A DNA stretch of 64,000 nt from Paractinoplanes pyxinae (GTDB taxonomy: Bacteria > Actinomycetota > Actinomycetes > Mycobacteriales > Micromonosporaceae): the NCBI RefSeq assembly GCF_026626335.1, contig NZ_JAPNTZ010000013.1:62001-126000 (forward strand), given 5' to 3'. Shown here piece by piece: positions 1-9,968 of the stretch (the stretch's first letter is position 1; each line of letters opens with the position of its first letter). The notes under the pieces were generated by a model. That model saw only the letters and a list, made by a program, of their open reading frames with translations. It was not told the origin of the DNA and made no database searches. The position numbers were made by a program, and so were the translations under genes.

Positions 1-288
1 GTAGGTCCAGTCGGCCGGGTGGATGCCGCGTTTGATAGCCGCGTTCTCGGCCGGCAGCCCGAACGAATCCCATCCGATCGGATGCAGCACGTCGAATCCC
101 TGCTGCGTCCAGAAACGGGCGATCGCGTCGCCCAGCGCGTACGCCTCGGCATGGCCCATGTGCAGGTCACCCGAGGGGTAGGCGAACATGTCGACGACCG
201 TGCGGCGCTCACCTTCCCGCGCGAGGTCGAGCGACTTCCACACCGGCCGCCATTTGCGTTCCAGCGCTGCGAAGTCGTAGTCACCCAT
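1..288 (-). CDS. leuS: Leucyl-tRNA synthetase, N-terminal part (cut by window edge)
   Basis: Class Ia leucyl-tRNA synthetase, which charges tRNA-Leu. Only the first 96 codons are inside the window. The frame starts with ATG at 288 and reads [13 protein letters not shown], then the class I ATP-binding signature in the form [13 protein letters not shown] and the family block [20 protein letters not shown]. The start overlaps the end of the upstream oxidoreductase by 8 bases (ATGGGTGA), so translation is probably coupled. Housekeeping leuS is usually not coupled to a flavin enzyme, so this could be a second, special-purpose copy; the rest of the gene lies outside. Family assignment is firm; the role as main or accessory enzyme is open. 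Confidence 0.9.
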   Translation of the reverse strand, partial: MGDYDFAALERKWRPVWKSLDLAREGERRTVVDMFAYPSGDLHMGHAEAYALGDAIARFWTQQGFDVLHPIGWDSFGLPAENAAIKRGIHPADWTY

Positions 289-1594
289 GCCGTTGACGTT
301 CGCGCGCCTTGCGCAGCACGCGCAACGCAAATTCGGGGCGCATCAGCACCGAGGGCGGGTCGACCAGGTGCTGGACCCGGGAGAACGCGCGGTTGACGCT
401 GGGGTCGATCTGTGACGCGTACGCGATCTGACGGGAATACCAATTCCGCAGTCTGATGCCTCGCGGGTGCGGGCCCGACGTCTGCGGATAGGTGAAGTCG
501 CCACCCACGGCGAACTGCCACGGGGTGTCCACAATGACGGAGACGGCCGCGTAATACTTACGCGCCATCGCCGTACCCGAATCGCTGTCGAGAGCGGCCC
601 CCAACGCGCTCGACGACAAGGCGGCACAGGTCATGCCCTGGCCGTAGATCGGGTTGAAGCTGCAGACCGCGTCGCCGAGCGCGACATATCCCGGCGGTGG
701 CTCCTCCAGCCGTTCGAACAGCCGGCGTCGCGACGACGGAAACTTCGTCACCACCACGTCGCTCAGCGGCTCGGCCCGGGCGATCACCTCGCTCAGCAGC
801 GGATCGGGCAGCTCACTGGCGAACCGCTCGAACGTCCCGGCGTCGGTCGGCACCTCCGGGAAATGCCAGCCTCCGATCCCGACCAGCCAGCGGTCGCCCT
901 CGACCGGCAGGGCCAGGCCGCCGACCCGCTCGCCGGGCGAGGTGGGCAGAGTGAACAGGGCCGACCAGTCCGGCAGGTCGCCCGGCCGGCGGCGGTAGAG
1001 ACGGGACGCGTACGCGACCCCGACCTTGACCTCGAGCTGACTCGGCGTGGCCAGCCCGAGCGCGGTGAGCCACCGATCGGACCGGGCGCCGCGGCCGCTG
1101 CAATCCACGACCAGGCCGGCGCTGATCGTCTCCCCGGTGTCGAGGACGACACCGGTCACCCCGGCCGCGCTACCGGTCAGGCCGGACACGGCCACCTGCT
1201 CACGGATGGTCACGCTCGGCAGTTTCACGACCCGTCGGCGCAACAACCCCTCGATGAGCGGTCGGGTGGCCGACACCAGATCGACCCCGGATGGCGCCGA
1301 CGGCCACCGCCGGCCGAGGCGATAGGTACACAAGCCGGTGCCAGTGTCGAACTTCGTTCCCCCGGCCTCGATCAGCTCGCCCTCGAAACCGGGGAAGCGC
1401 GCGTTCAGCTCCCGCATCCCCGCCGCCAGCAGGATGTGTGGCTGACTTCCCTGCGGCACGCCCCGCCGGGGCACCGCCTCGTCCGGCAACGAGTCCCGAT
1501 CGAGCACGATCACCCGGCCGAACCGTTCACTCAGCACCCGGGCCGCGGTCAGACCCGCCGTGCCCGCCCCGATCACCACCGCCGTGTTGTCCAC
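281..1594 (-). CDS. FAD-dependent oxidoreductase (monooxygenase family)
   Basis: A 437-residue flavoprotein of the UbiH/PHBH-like monooxygenase class. It has the dinucleotide-binding GAGTAG near residues 9-14, the actinobacterial block [11 protein letters not shown] at about 43-53, and the FAD-ribityl motif [14 protein letters not shown] from residue 307. No signal peptide or membrane helix is seen. The start is GTG at 1594; no strong ribosome-binding site is visible. It is transcribed just ahead of leuS and overlaps it by 8 bases. Related enzymes hydroxylate or epoxidise aromatic or polyketide-like compounds; the substrate here cannot be told. Pairing with an aminoacyl-tRNA synthetase suggests a small-metabolite locus continuing to the left, which is inference. 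Confidence 0.8.
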   Translation of the reverse strand: MDNTAVVIGAGTAGLTAARVLSERFGRVIVLDRDSLPDEAVPRRGVPQGSQPHILLAAGMRELNARFPGFEGELIEAGGTKFDTGTGLCTYRLGRRWPSAPSGVDLVSATRPLIEGLLRRRVVKLPSVTIREQVAVSGLTGSAAGVTGVVLDTGETISAGLVVDCSGRGARSDRWLTALGLATPSQLEVKVGVAYASRLYRRRPGDLPDWSALFTLPTSPGERVGGLALPVEGDRWLVGIGGWHFPEVPTDAGTFERFASELPDPLLSEVIARAEPLSDVVVTKFPSSRRRLFERLEEPPPGYVALGDAVCSFNPIYGQGMTCAALSSSALGAALDSDSGTAMARKYYAAVSVIVDTPWQFAVGGDFTYPQTSGPHPRGIRLRNWYSRQIAYASQIDPSVNRAFSRVQHLVDPPSVLMRPEFALRVLRKARERQRHG

Positions 1595-1694
1595 ATCAGC
1601 CAGTTAACCGAGACACGCGCGTCCGCCGCGACCCCACGATGGGCTTGAGTTCCGGCACCCTGGATCGACGAACGCCAACGGAAGGGCTGGGCCC

Positions 1695-2861
1695 GTGTCC
1701 ACGGAACTCCCGGAGTCGTATCCCCTCGCCCGAGCCGCGCTGGCCGCCGGCGACGACGATCCGCCGTCCTTCGAGCGCGGCGAGGCAGCCGCCGACGAGG
1801 TCATCGCCCTGGAGGCGGCCGCGGGTGCCATGGACCGCGACGACCCACTCGTCGGCCTCTACCTACGCGCGGCGGGCCGGCTGGCGCACCTCATGTTCCG
1901 GGACGTGCTGGCCGAGGTCGCCGACCGGCGGCCGGTTTCGCCGCACCTCGACCGGGTCCGCGCCGCCCGCCCGATCACGGTCACCGCGGCCTGGGCCGGG
2001 CCGGTGGCCGAGACCTGGCTGCGCACCCTCACCCCGGTGCGCGATCGGGAGGCCGTCCTGCGGCAGCACCGGATAGCCGCGTTGCTCAAGCACACCCGCC
2101 AGGGCGAGATTCGCGAGGCGTACGAGGATCGGACCGGCCGATACGTGCTGGTGCTGGCCGACGCGGACGGCACGTGGATGTGCGCCGAGTGGCAGCGCGA
2201 TCCGGCGGTGGCGGCCACCTGGACCGACGAGACAGTGCTGGCCGCCGACCGCCCTGTCCCCGGTGGCCCGGCCGGTCCGCTGCTCGCGCTGACCCCGGGT
2301 CCGGACGGCACGGTACGGGTCGATCCGTTCCCGGCCGGCCCGGTCGAGGGCGGCCCGCTGACGTTCGACTTCGGCGAGCGCCCCAGTGCCGTACGGCGCC
2401 TGTTGCTTCTGCTTCTGCCCTTGGCCCTCGACCCCGAGGCGGCGAGCTTCGCGACGCGGCCGTTCGTCTTCGACACCCTCATCGACCAGCCCGGCATGGC
2501 GTTGTGGCCGGCCCTGACCGCCCCCGCCGCCGAGTTGCGACTGCCCTGGCCCACGATTCGCCAGCTCGCGGCAGCCGACATCGCGCACGCTCGCCGACTG
2601 CTGGCCCCCGGCGCGCCACCGATCCACCGCTATTACGCCATCCACGACGGCGACCGGTTCTGGCAGGTGGTGCGCCAGTCCGCCGACCCCGACGGCCACA
2701 CCACCGACCGGCACATCGGCCCCGACGGCGCCTGGACCCCATCGACAATCCTGACCGAGATCCGCATCGGCAAACGCGACGACGACTACCGCCGGCTGAC
2801 CCCCGAAGAGGCCGACGAGCATGTCGCCACGATCAGAGCCCGCTGGGCCCGGCGTCGATGA
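1695..2861 (+). CDS. Conserved hypothetical protein, 388 aa
   Basis: Not recognised. The start is GTG at 1695, preceded by AACGGAAGG about 10 bases upstream. The product is acidic at the N terminus, with no signal peptide and no clear transmembrane segment, although a short Leu-rich stretch lies near residue 238. The C-terminal third (residues ~315-388) contains a patterned RYYAIHDGDRFWQVV segment and ends in basic residues. It is divergent from the oxidoreductase and convergent with the TPR membrane protein, separated from the latter by 18 bases. The third-position GC bias matches neighbouring genes, so it is very likely expressed. No function is proposed. Confidence 0.6.
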   Translation: MSTELPESYPLARAALAAGDDDPPSFERGEAAADEVIALEAAAGAMDRDDPLVGLYLRAAGRLAHLMFRDVLAEVADRRPVSPHLDRVRAARPITVTAAWAGPVAETWLRTLTPVRDREAVLRQHRIAALLKHTRQGEIREAYEDRTGRYVLVLADADGTWMCAEWQRDPAVAATWTDETVLAADRPVPGGPAGPLLALTPGPDGTVRVDPFPAGPVEGGPLTFDFGERPSAVRRLLLLLLPLALDPEAASFATRPFVFDTLIDQPGMALWPALTAPAAELRLPWPTIRQLAAADIAHARRLLAPGAPPIHRYYAIHDGDRFWQVVRQSADPDGHTTDRHIGPDGAWTPSTILTEIRIGKRDDDYRRLTPEEADEHVATIRARWARRR

Positions 2862-2879
2862 GCTCGTCGGGGTGGCGAG

Positions 2880-5800
2880 CTAGACGACTCCCAGGCCGAG
2901 GAGGACCACGGCGCCCAGGGCGCCCGCGCCCGCCAGAAGCCCGGCCCGGCTGAGCTGCGCACCGTCCAGCGGCGCGACGGGAACGAGCAGGGACGCCACC
3001 ATGATGACGGCCGCCGTCGCCAGGGCTCGGACGATCGGGACCGGGAACGCCGCCGCCTCGACGTACAGCGTCATGCCGGCCAGCCCGAGCGCCAACGGCG
3101 CGGCGGCGTGGACCCGGGGTGCGGTCGCGGCTGGGCGTATCACCGGAAGCGGCGCCCACGGGGCCAGCACGGCCGTGACCGCGCCGAACGCGATACCCGG
3201 TCCCCAGCTCGATTGCTCGGCCACCTCGTCGGCCCGGCGTGCGGCATAACGCCGGGCCTGCAGCACTACCGCGGTAAGCACGAGTACGCCGAGGATCAGG
3301 CCGAGCGTCTCGACAAGCGAATCGCGGCCGCGCACACCAGCGGAGAAGCCGAAGATCAGCGCGGTCGCAGCGACGGCCCAGAACGGGCTGCGCAGCCGGC
3401 TCAGCACCGAGTGCCGCTCCGCGCGGGCCCCCATCGCCTCCAACCACTGCTGGGCGTCGCCTTGTGCGCCGGCGGCGCGCGCCAGCGTAAGGCCGAGGAC
3501 CAGGACGGCCAGGACGCCCGTGGCCGGCCCGGGGGAAAGCGGCGGCAGGCCGGCCAGGCTCCAACGGGGAGGCAACGGCTTCGACAGGTCCAGCCCGGAT
3601 CGGTACGTGGCCACGTCCGTCGTCGGCTGCCGCGGCGCCTCCCGCAGTTTCGCGTCGAGGGCGAAAGCGCGGGCGAGGGCGCCCTGCGAATGCAGGAAGC
3701 GCAACGGACCCATTCGCCCGTAGACGACACCGAGGTTGAACCAGCCAAGTGCGTAGTCGGGCCGGGCGCCGACCGACCGCCGCAACGCGGCCACGGCCTC
3801 GTCCTCGTGGCCGAGCCGGGCCAGCGCGACGCCGAGGTCGTTGGCCGCCGGGAACGCACCGGGGTCACTCACCAGCGCCTGGGCGTCGTAGCGGGCCGCC
3901 GCCTCGTACCTTCCGGCCCGCTCGGCGGCGAAGCCGGCGTTCATCAGGAAGACCGGGTTGGCCGGATCGGCCTGGAGCGCCCGGGCCGCCGACTGAGCGG
4001 CGGCGTCGAACCGGCCCAGCCCGATCTCGGCCAGCGACTGGTTGGCGTCCAGGCGCTCCGGGCGCAGGGCGGCCGGGTCGAGCGGCAGGTGGGGCAGCAG
4101 GTCATGGGCCGCCGTGTAGTTGTCGACGGCCGAGTGCAGCCGCCCGGCCGTACGCTCGGCGTCCGCGATCTGGGCGTGTGCGTGGTAGCACAGCAGCGCG
4201 AACTTCTCGGCCGCGCCGAGGTCGGGTTTTTGCTGCTGACGCCAATACGCCGCCGCCCGTTCCGAGTCGTCGGCCACCGTACGCAGAAGGGCCAGGCCTT
4301 CCTCGAGCCGCGCGGTCCGCAGCAGGCTCGCCCCTCGATTGAGGTGCATCCGCCATGTCAGGAGGTCCTGGTCCCACTGGATGGCGCGCACTTTGCGGGC
4401 CGCCGCGTCGAATGCCGACGCCGCCTCCTCGTACCGGCCCCGAAGGAACAAGACTTCGCCGAGCCGTTGCCGGGGCAGCGGATCGGCCGGACCGACGCCC
4501 ACGGTCCAGGACCGGATCGCTTCCTCGGCCCGCGGGAGGTCGCCCGCCCACCGGAACAGATTCTGCCGGGCGTCCTCGATGTCGTCGCGGGACCGGCCGG
4601 GCACGAAGTCAGGGTCCTGCTTCCGGGTCGGCCGGCCCTGCTCGAGGCGGGCGATCTCGCGGAGCGCGACCCCGTTCAGCCGGCAGTAGCCTCGCGGCAC
4701 CTTGCCGTCGAGGTCCAGCATGCCCGGGAGGGTCGTGGGAAAGCTGGCTAGAACCTGGTCGATCTGCCCGGCCAGGATCGCGTCGCGCCGCCAGCCGAAG
4801 CCGGGACAGTCCGGATCCGCGCCCACGGTGTCGCTCTCCCGGTAGGCCGGGATGAACGCCAGGTCCTCCACGTCTCCGCCGGCCCCGCCCGGCATGAACT
4901 GCAGATCCACTGTGATCGGTAGATGGGTGGCCACCCCGGTCGACTGCGGCCCCACCGGCTCCCGGTCGGCCTCGTCGACGATGCCGCCCGGCACCGGGAA
5001 GACGAGTGACGTGGTGGGATAGGCGCCGTCGCCAAGACGCGCCAGCGTGCGCGCCGCCGACGCGGCCGGGCCGTGCCGGCGGGCTTCCTCCTCGGCCGTC
5101 GTCAGCAGTTCGAGCAGCGGACCCTGGTGGGGAGCGTCGCGCATCACCCGCCGTACGGTCTCCGCGGCCCGCCGAGGTTCGCCGAGGGCGATCAACGCGC
5201 GCGCGAGCCCTGGTCCGGCGGCGATCGGGTCGAGGTCGTACGCCGCGAGATAACCCTCGGCGGCGGCCCGCAGCCGTTCCCGGGCGGTGAACGGCCGCAG
5301 CCGCAGCAACCGGAGCCCGGCCCGCAGATCGTTGTCGGCGGCGCCGGTGAGCGCCGGGAGCGACCCGGGAAAACGCCGGCTGAGCCGGGTGAAGACCGCG
5401 GTCGCCCGGTCGTCCGCTTCCCTCGGGGCCGGCTCGCCGTCGAACTGGAGCACGCGGTGGGCGCGCTGGGAGAGATATTGACCGTGGATCCACAGGGGTG
5501 TCGGATCATCCGGGCACGACTTCTCGGCCCGCGCCGCCTCCTCGCGCACCACCTCGTCGCGGGGCAGCTCGTCGGCGGCGACCAGCAGCAGAAGGTTGAG
5601 CTGAGCAGCACAGTCACCCGTTTCCCGCCCGCGTTCGAGCAGCGCGTACGCCGCCGCGGACGCGCTGATCGCCGGGTAGTCGATCGTGCCGCCGCCCGGG
5701 ATGTTCAGCGCCCGCAGACGGATCAGCGCGGCTCCGAGCCGGACGGCGGCGTCGGTGCGTCCGCCGCCGGGTGCCGCGTCGAGCAGCCGCGTCATGGCCG

Positions 5801-6173
5801 GATACCGGTACGGATAGACCGCCTGGTCGTCCCCGTCCCGGAGCGAGTTGTCCTGCAGAAACGTCTCCGCCCGAAGCAGCCGTTCGAAGGCGGCGGCACC
5901 GTCCGGGCCGAGCGCCGCGACGGCCGGCGGCCGCAGCGCGGCGACGTCGACGGGCCCGGTCCCAGCCGGTAGCCCGTCCGGCAGCGGCCGCAACGTCGCC
6001 GTCGACCGATCGCCCGGCAGCGCCGACGCCTTCAGGTCTCGCGGCGGCGGCACCGGCTGTGCGGCGGCGATGATCGCCGCCAGCGGGACGACGAGCACGA
6101 GCAGGAGCACCCCGGTCAGCACGCCGAGGTGGGCGATGGTCACTCGCCTCAACCCACGGGGATTCTCGGCCAC
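2880..6173 (-). CDS. Large TPR-repeat membrane protein
   Basis: About 1097 residues. GTG at 6173 is preferred over the ATG 24 bases upstream because GAGGGG sits seven bases before it. An N-terminal membrane helix lies at about residues 15-37. A long soluble region follows with Ala/Leu-rich helical pairs typical of tetratricopeptide repeats; the clearest are between residues ~560 and ~810 (for example the ADPANPVFLMNAGFAAERAGRYEAA region). The last ~230 residues hold five or six hydrophobic helices. The penultimate helix carries VPVAPLDGAQLS, resembling the second metal motif of M50 proteases, but no HExxH was found. It is probably a membrane scaffold; partners are unknown. Confidence 0.7.
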   Translation of the reverse strand: MAENPRGLRRVTIAHLGVLTGVLLLVLVVPLAAIIAAAQPVPPPRDLKASALPGDRSTATLRPLPDGLPAGTGPVDVAALRPPAVAALGPDGAAAFERLLRAETFLQDNSLRDGDDQAVYPYRYPAMTRLLDAAPGGGRTDAAVRLGAALIRLRALNIPGGGTIDYPAISASAAAYALLERGRETGDCAAQLNLLLLVAADELPRDEVVREEAARAEKSCPDDPTPLWIHGQYLSQRAHRVLQFDGEPAPREADDRATAVFTRLSRRFPGSLPALTGAADNDLRAGLRLLRLRPFTARERLRAAAEGYLAAYDLDPIAAGPGLARALIALGEPRRAAETVRRVMRDAPHQGPLLELLTTAEEEARRHGPAASAARTLARLGDGAYPTTSLVFPVPGGIVDEADREPVGPQSTGVATHLPITVDLQFMPGGAGGDVEDLAFIPAYRESDTVGADPDCPGFGWRRDAILAGQIDQVLASFPTTLPGMLDLDGKVPRGYCRLNGVALREIARLEQGRPTRKQDPDFVPGRSRDDIEDARQNLFRWAGDLPRAEEAIRSWTVGVGPADPLPRQRLGEVLFLRGRYEEAASAFDAAARKVRAIQWDQDLLTWRMHLNRGASLLRTARLEEGLALLRTVADDSERAAAYWRQQQKPDLGAAEKFALLCYHAHAQIADAERTAGRLHSAVDNYTAAHDLLPHLPLDPAALRPERLDANQSLAEIGLGRFDAAAQSAARALQADPANPVFLMNAGFAAERAGRYEAAARYDAQALVSDPGAFPAANDLGVALARLGHEDEAVAALRRSVGARPDYALGWFNLGVVYGRMGPLRFLHSQGALARAFALDAKLREAPRQPTTDVATYRSGLDLSKPLPPRWSLAGLPPLSPGPATGVLAVLVLGLTLARAAGAQGDAQQWLEAMGARAERHSVLSRLRSPFWAVAATALIFGFSAGVRGRDSLVETLGLILGVLVLTAVVLQARRYAARRADEVAEQSSWGPGIAFGAVTAVLAPWAPLPVIRPAATAPRVHAAAPLALGLAGMTLYVEAAAFPVPIVRALATAAVIMVASLLVPVAPLDGAQLSRAGLLAGAGALGAVVLLGLGVV

Positions 6174-6266
6174 CGGCGTTCCCCTCGTCCGGACCATTGT
6201 CTTCAGGCCGGCGGACCACGGCGATGCCTGCGTCGCGTAACCGACCGACCGGCTCCCCTAGCGCTC

Positions 6267-6278
6267 TGAAAGATTTCA
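6267..6278. promoter_or_regulatory. Candidate RpiR-family operator before the hut regulator
   Basis: Inverted repeat TGAAA-GA-TTTCA lying just upstream of the -10 box of the rpiR-type gene. Pentameric TGAAA/TTTCA arms resemble operators known for MurR/RpiR regulators. Its position would let the regulator control its own gene and the downstream hut genes. This is inference from sequence alone. Confidence 0.5.
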
Positions 6279-6282
6279 TGCA

Positions 6283-6288
6283 TAAGCT
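6283..6288 (+). promoter_or_regulatory. -10 box TAAGCT of a leaderless promoter
   Basis: TAAGCT ends six bases before the GTG at 6295, and there is no ribosome-binding site in between. This spacing puts the transcription start at or next to the start codon, the usual arrangement of leaderless actinobacterial mRNAs. It supports GTG 6295 rather than the internal GTG twelve bases later. Confidence 0.5.
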
Positions 6289-6294
6289 GCTGGT

Positions 6295-7143
6295 GTGAAT
6301 GGCGGAGTGGTCAAGACGGGTGAGCGTGTGCTCGACCTGTTCGCCGGGGCGCGGCTCACGCCGACTCAGCGACGGATCGCGCACTGCCTCGTCGAGCACG
6401 CGGGCAAGGCCGCCTACTTCTCCGCGGCTGAGGTGGCCGAGCTGGCCGGGGTCAGCCAACCCTCGGTCACCCGGTTCGCCGTTGCGCTGGGTTACGAGGG
6501 TTATCCGGCCTTGCGGCGCGTGTTGCGGGAACTGACGGACGGGGCGGACGGCGACCCCGGCCGGGAGCACAACGCCATGCAGGCGGCTGTAGCCGCCGAG
6601 GCCGACCACCTCGGGCGGCTCTGCCAGCAGCTGGGCCGGCTGGATGACGTACGGCGAGGGGCCGACATTTTGATCCGGAGCCGGCCGCTGCCGGTGCTGG
6701 GATTGCGGTCGGCCGCGCCGCTCGTGGGTTATTTCGGATACTTTGCCAGCAAGGTGCACCCGGACGTCCGCGTGCTCGACTCGGGTGGGACGTCGCTGCT
6801 CGACCGGCTCGATCAGGCCCGGGCGGCCGGCGCCGGTGCCATGCTGGCGCTGGTGCTGCCGCGCTACCCGCGCGAGTCGCTCGAGGCGGTGCGGGAGGCA
6901 CGAAGCATGGGGTACGCGGTGGTCGCGATCACCGATTCGGCCGTGTCGCCGGTCGCCGAGCACGCGGACGTCGTGCTGCCCGCGGCGGTCGGCACGCGGC
7001 TGGTGTTCGACCTGCACACCGGGCCGATGGCGATGGCCATGGTGCTGCTGCAGGCGATGTGCGACGCCGACCCCGAACCGGTGCAGCAGCGGTTGGAGCA
7101 GTTCGAGGCGACGGCCACGCGCCGGCAGATCTTTCAAGCGTGA
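6295..7143 (+). CDS. RpiR/MurR-family transcriptional regulator of the hut operon
   Basis: A 282-residue regulator. An N-terminal HTH_6 domain covers residues ~5-80, with the helix-turn-helix around residues 44-63 (AEVAELAGVSQPSVTRFAVA). A C-terminal SIS fold at ~108-250 normally binds a phosphosugar or other small ligand. It is followed after 12 bases by hutU, and all genes to 14.6 kb run in the same direction, so it most likely controls histidine degradation. RpiR-type control of hut is less usual than HutC or CodY-type control elsewhere; the ligand may be urocanate or another pathway compound, which is inference. An inverted repeat at 6267-6278 is the likely binding site. Confidence 0.85.
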   Translation: MNGGVVKTGERVLDLFAGARLTPTQRRIAHCLVEHAGKAAYFSAAEVAELAGVSQPSVTRFAVALGYEGYPALRRVLRELTDGADGDPGREHNAMQAAVAAEADHLGRLCQQLGRLDDVRRGADILIRSRPLPVLGLRSAAPLVGYFGYFASKVHPDVRVLDSGGTSLLDRLDQARAAGAGAMLALVLPRYPRESLEAVREARSMGYAVVAITDSAVSPVAEHADVVLPAAVGTRLVFDLHTGPMAMAMVLLQAMCDADPEPVQQRLEQFEATATRRQIFQA

Positions 7144-7155
7144 GGAAGGGCGACG

Positions 7156-8796
7156 ATGTCGGAGATCCGGGCGCCACGCGGCGCGGCGTACACCGCTAAG
7201 GGCTGGCCGCAGGAGGCCGCCAAGCGGATGCTGATGAACAACCTCGACCCGGACGTGGCCGAGCGCCCCGAAGACCTGGTCGTCTACGGCGGCACGGGGC
7301 GGGCCGCGCGCGACTGGCCGTCGTACCACGCCATCGTGCGGGAGCTCGACGAGCTGGCCGGCGACGAGACGCTGCTGGTGCAGTCGGGCCGTCCGGTGGG
7401 GGTCTTCCGTACGCATGAATGGGCTCCTCGGGTTTTGATCGCCAACTCGAACCTGGTCGGCGACTGGGCCACCTGGCCCGAGTTCCGCCGCCTCGAGAAC
7501 CTGGGCCTGACCATGTACGGCCAGATGACGGCCGGCTCGTGGATCTACATCGGCACCCAGGGGATCCTGCAGGGCACGTACGAGACGTTCGCCGCCGTCG
7601 CCGCCAAGCGGTTCAACGGCACGCTGGCCGGCACGCTGACCCTGACCGGCGGCTGCGGCGGCATGGGTGGCGCGCAGCCCCTGGCCGTGACCATGAACGG
7701 CGGCGTCTGCCTCATCGTCGACGTCGACCGCACCCGGCTGCAGCGCCGCGTCGACACCCGCTACCTGGACGAGATCGCCGACGACCTGGACGACGCCCTC
7801 TCGCGCGCGGAGGCAGCGAAGCGGGAGAGGCGCGCGGTGAGCATCGGCGTCGTCGGCAACGCGGCCCTGGTGTTCGGCGAGATCCTGACCCGCGGCGTCG
7901 AGGTCGACATCGTCACCGACCAGACCAGCGCGCACGACCCGCTGTCGTACCTGCCGGTCGGTATCGAGCTCGATGACGCCAAGGAGTACGCGCGCACCAA
8001 GCCCGAGGAGTTCACCGACCGCGCCCGCGGCAGCATGGCCAAGCAGGTCGCGGCCATGGTCGGCTTCATGGACGCCGGCGCCGAAGTGTTCGACTACGGC
8101 AACTCGATCCGCGGCGAGGCCAAGCTGGCCGGCTACGAGCGCGCCTTCGAGTTCCCCGGCTTCGTCCCGGCGTACATCCGGCCGCTGTTCGCCGAGGGCA
8201 AGGGGCCGTTCCGCTGGGCCGCGCTCTCCGGCGACCCGGCCGACATCGCGGCCACCGACAAGGCCATCCTCGACCTGTTCCCCGAGAACGAGGCGCTGGC
8301 CCGCTGGATCAAGATGGCCGGCGAACGCGTGGCGTTCCAGGGTCTGCCCGCCCGCATCTGCTGGCTCGGCTACGGCGAGCGGGACAAGGCCGGCGTACGG
8401 TTCAACGACATGGTCGCCTCGGGCGAGCTCAAGGCCCCGATCGTGATCGGCCGCGACCACCTCGACTCCGGCTCCGTCGCCTCGCCCTACCGCGAGACCG
8501 AGTCGATGCTCGACGGCTCCGACGCCATCGCCGACTGGCCGCTGCTGAACGCGCTGCTCAACACGGCCAGCGGGGCCAGCTGGGTGTCGATCCACCACGG
8601 CGGCGGCGTCGGCATCGGCCGGTCGATCCACGCCGGGCAGGTCTGCGTGGCCGACGGCACGCCGCTGGCCGGGCAGAAGATCGAGCGGGTGCTCACCAAC
8701 GACCCCGGCACGGGCGTGATCCGGCACGTCGACGCGGGCTACGAGTCGCAGGCCGCGGCGGGCGTGCACATCCCGATGCGCCGGGAGGCCCCGTGA
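7156..8796 (+). CDS. hutU: Urocanate hydratase
   Basis: Second step of histidine degradation: urocanate plus water gives 4-imidazolone-5-propanoate in the cytoplasm, using tightly bound NAD+ as electrophile. The length of 546 residues is normal. Recognisable blocks are [13 protein letters not shown] near the N terminus, [15 protein letters not shown] at about 158-172, the [14 protein letters not shown] segment holding the conserved cysteine, and [11 protein letters not shown] near residue 477. The ATG at 7156 has GAGGAAGG seven bases upstream. The stop overlaps the next start by four bases (GTGA), so this is the first enzyme gene of a tightly coupled operon. Confidence 0.97.
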   Translation: MSEIRAPRGAAYTAKGWPQEAAKRMLMNNLDPDVAERPEDLVVYGGTGRAARDWPSYHAIVRELDELAGDETLLVQSGRPVGVFRTHEWAPRVLIANSNLVGDWATWPEFRRLENLGLTMYGQMTAGSWIYIGTQGILQGTYETFAAVAAKRFNGTLAGTLTLTGGCGGMGGAQPLAVTMNGGVCLIVDVDRTRLQRRVDTRYLDEIADDLDDALSRAEAAKRERRAVSIGVVGNAALVFGEILTRGVEVDIVTDQTSAHDPLSYLPVGIELDDAKEYARTKPEEFTDRARGSMAKQVAAMVGFMDAGAEVFDYGNSIRGEAKLAGYERAFEFPGFVPAYIRPLFAEGKGPFRWAALSGDPADIAATDKAILDLFPENEALARWIKMAGERVAFQGLPARICWLGYGERDKAGVRFNDMVASGELKAPIVIGRDHLDSGSVASPYRETESMLDGSDAIADWPLLNALLNTASGASWVSIHHGGGVGIGRSIHAGQVCVADGTPLAGQKIERVLTNDPGTGVIRHVDAGYESQAAAGVHIPMRREAP

Positions 8797-9968
8797 CCGC
8801 GACCTTCGCCGAGCTCTGGAACGGGATCGCGCCGATCGGGCGGGTCCGCAACGGCGGCTATCTGCGATACGCGCTGGAGGAGCCGGAGCTGGTGCTGCGC
8901 GACTGGTTCCGCAACCAGGCCGCGCGCCGCGACATGGCGGTCACCGACGACGGCAACGGCAACCTGTTCGCCTGGTGGGGCGACCAGTGGGGGCACGACG
9001 CGGTGCTCACCGGCTCGCATTTCGACTCGGTGCCGCACGGCGGCGGCTTCGACGGCCCGCTCGGCATCGTCAGCGCGTTCCTGGCCGTCGACGAGCTGCG
9101 CCGCCAGGGCCATGTTCCGTCGCGGCCGATCGCCGTGGTCGCTTTCGTCGAGGAGGAGGGCGGCCGGTTCGGCGTCCCCTGTCTGGGATCGCGGCTGCTC
9201 AGCGGGGCGATCGAGCCGGAACAGGCGGCGGCGCTGACCGACCGCGAGGGCATCACGTTCGGCGAGGCCCTGGGTGGTACGCCGGCGGGGCGGCTGCCCG
9301 GGCTGACCGGCCGGATCAACGCGCTGGTCGAGCTGCACATCGAGCAGGGCCGCGCGCTCGAGGTGCCGGTCGGGGTGGCCAGCGCGATCTGGCCGCACGG
9401 GCGCTGGCGGTTCGACTTCACCGGCATCGGCGACCACGCGGGCACGACGAGCATGACCGACCGCCGCGACCCGATGCTGACCTTCGCGTACACGGTGCTG
9501 GCGGCCAACAAAGAGGCTCGCCTGGCCGGGGCGCACGCCACGATGGCCCGGGTCGAGGTGGAACCCAACGCCACCAACGCCATTCCGTCGCTGGTCCGCG
9601 GCTGGCTGGACGCGCGGGCGGCCGAGACGGGCACGCTCGACGGCCTGGTCGACGCCGTGGTCAAGCGCGCGCACGACCGCGCCGGGCGGGACGGCACCGA
9701 GGTCGCGGTGACGTCGGAGTCGTTCAGCGCCGAGGTGACCTTCGAGAAGTCGCTGGCCGCGCGGCTTGCCTCGCTGCTCGGTGACGTCCCGATCCTGCCG
9801 ACGGGCGCGGGCCACGACGCGGGCGTGCTGTCCGCGCACGTGCCGACGGCCATGCTGTTCGTGCGCAACCCGACCGGGGTGTCGCATTCGCCGGCCGAGC
9901 ATGCCGAGGAGGAGGACTGCGTGGCCGGCGTCGGCGCGCTCGCCAGGGTGCTCGGCGACCTGACATGA
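8793..9968 (+). CDS. M20-family amidohydrolase (annotated class: allantoate amidohydrolase/carbamoylase) in the hut operon
   Basis: A 391-residue zinc-dependent amidase of the M20 carbamoylase/allantoate amidohydrolase group. Metal and catalytic residues are visible in order: [31 protein letters not shown] and, near the C terminus, GVSHSPAEH. The gene lies between hutU and hutF with four-base overlaps on both sides, so it is translated with them. HutF makes N-formylglutamate, which needs a deformylase, and no HutG is present. The inference is therefore that this enzyme removes formate from N-formyl-L-glutamate. Its close family includes enzymes that cleave N-carbamoyl and N-formyl amino acids. 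An allantoate role would be odd here, because no purine-catabolic genes are near. Confidence 0.85.
   Translation: MTATFAELWNGIAPIGRVRNGGYLRYALEEPELVLRDWFRNQAARRDMAVTDDGNGNLFAWWGDQWGHDAVLTGSHFDSVPHGGGFDGPLGIVSAFLAVDELRRQGHVPSRPIAVVAFVEEEGGRFGVPCLGSRLLSGAIEPEQAAALTDREGITFGEALGGTPAGRLPGLTGRINALVELHIEQGRALEVPVGVASAIWPHGRWRFDFTGIGDHAGTTSMTDRRDPMLTFAYTVLAANKEARLAGAHATMARVEVEPNATNAIPSLVRGWLDARAAETGTLDGLVDAVVKRAHDRAGRDGTEVAVTSESFSAEVTFEKSLAARLASLLGDVPILPTGAGHDAGVLSAHVPTAMLFVRNPTGVSHSPAEHAEEEDCVAGVGALARVLGDLT

Noticed and set aside
5614-8769. Long minus-strand open frame of over 1000 codons
   Set aside because: It is antisense to the rpiR and hutU genes and to the end of the TPR gene, Arg/Asp/His-rich in composition and without domains. 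High-GC third positions create such frames.
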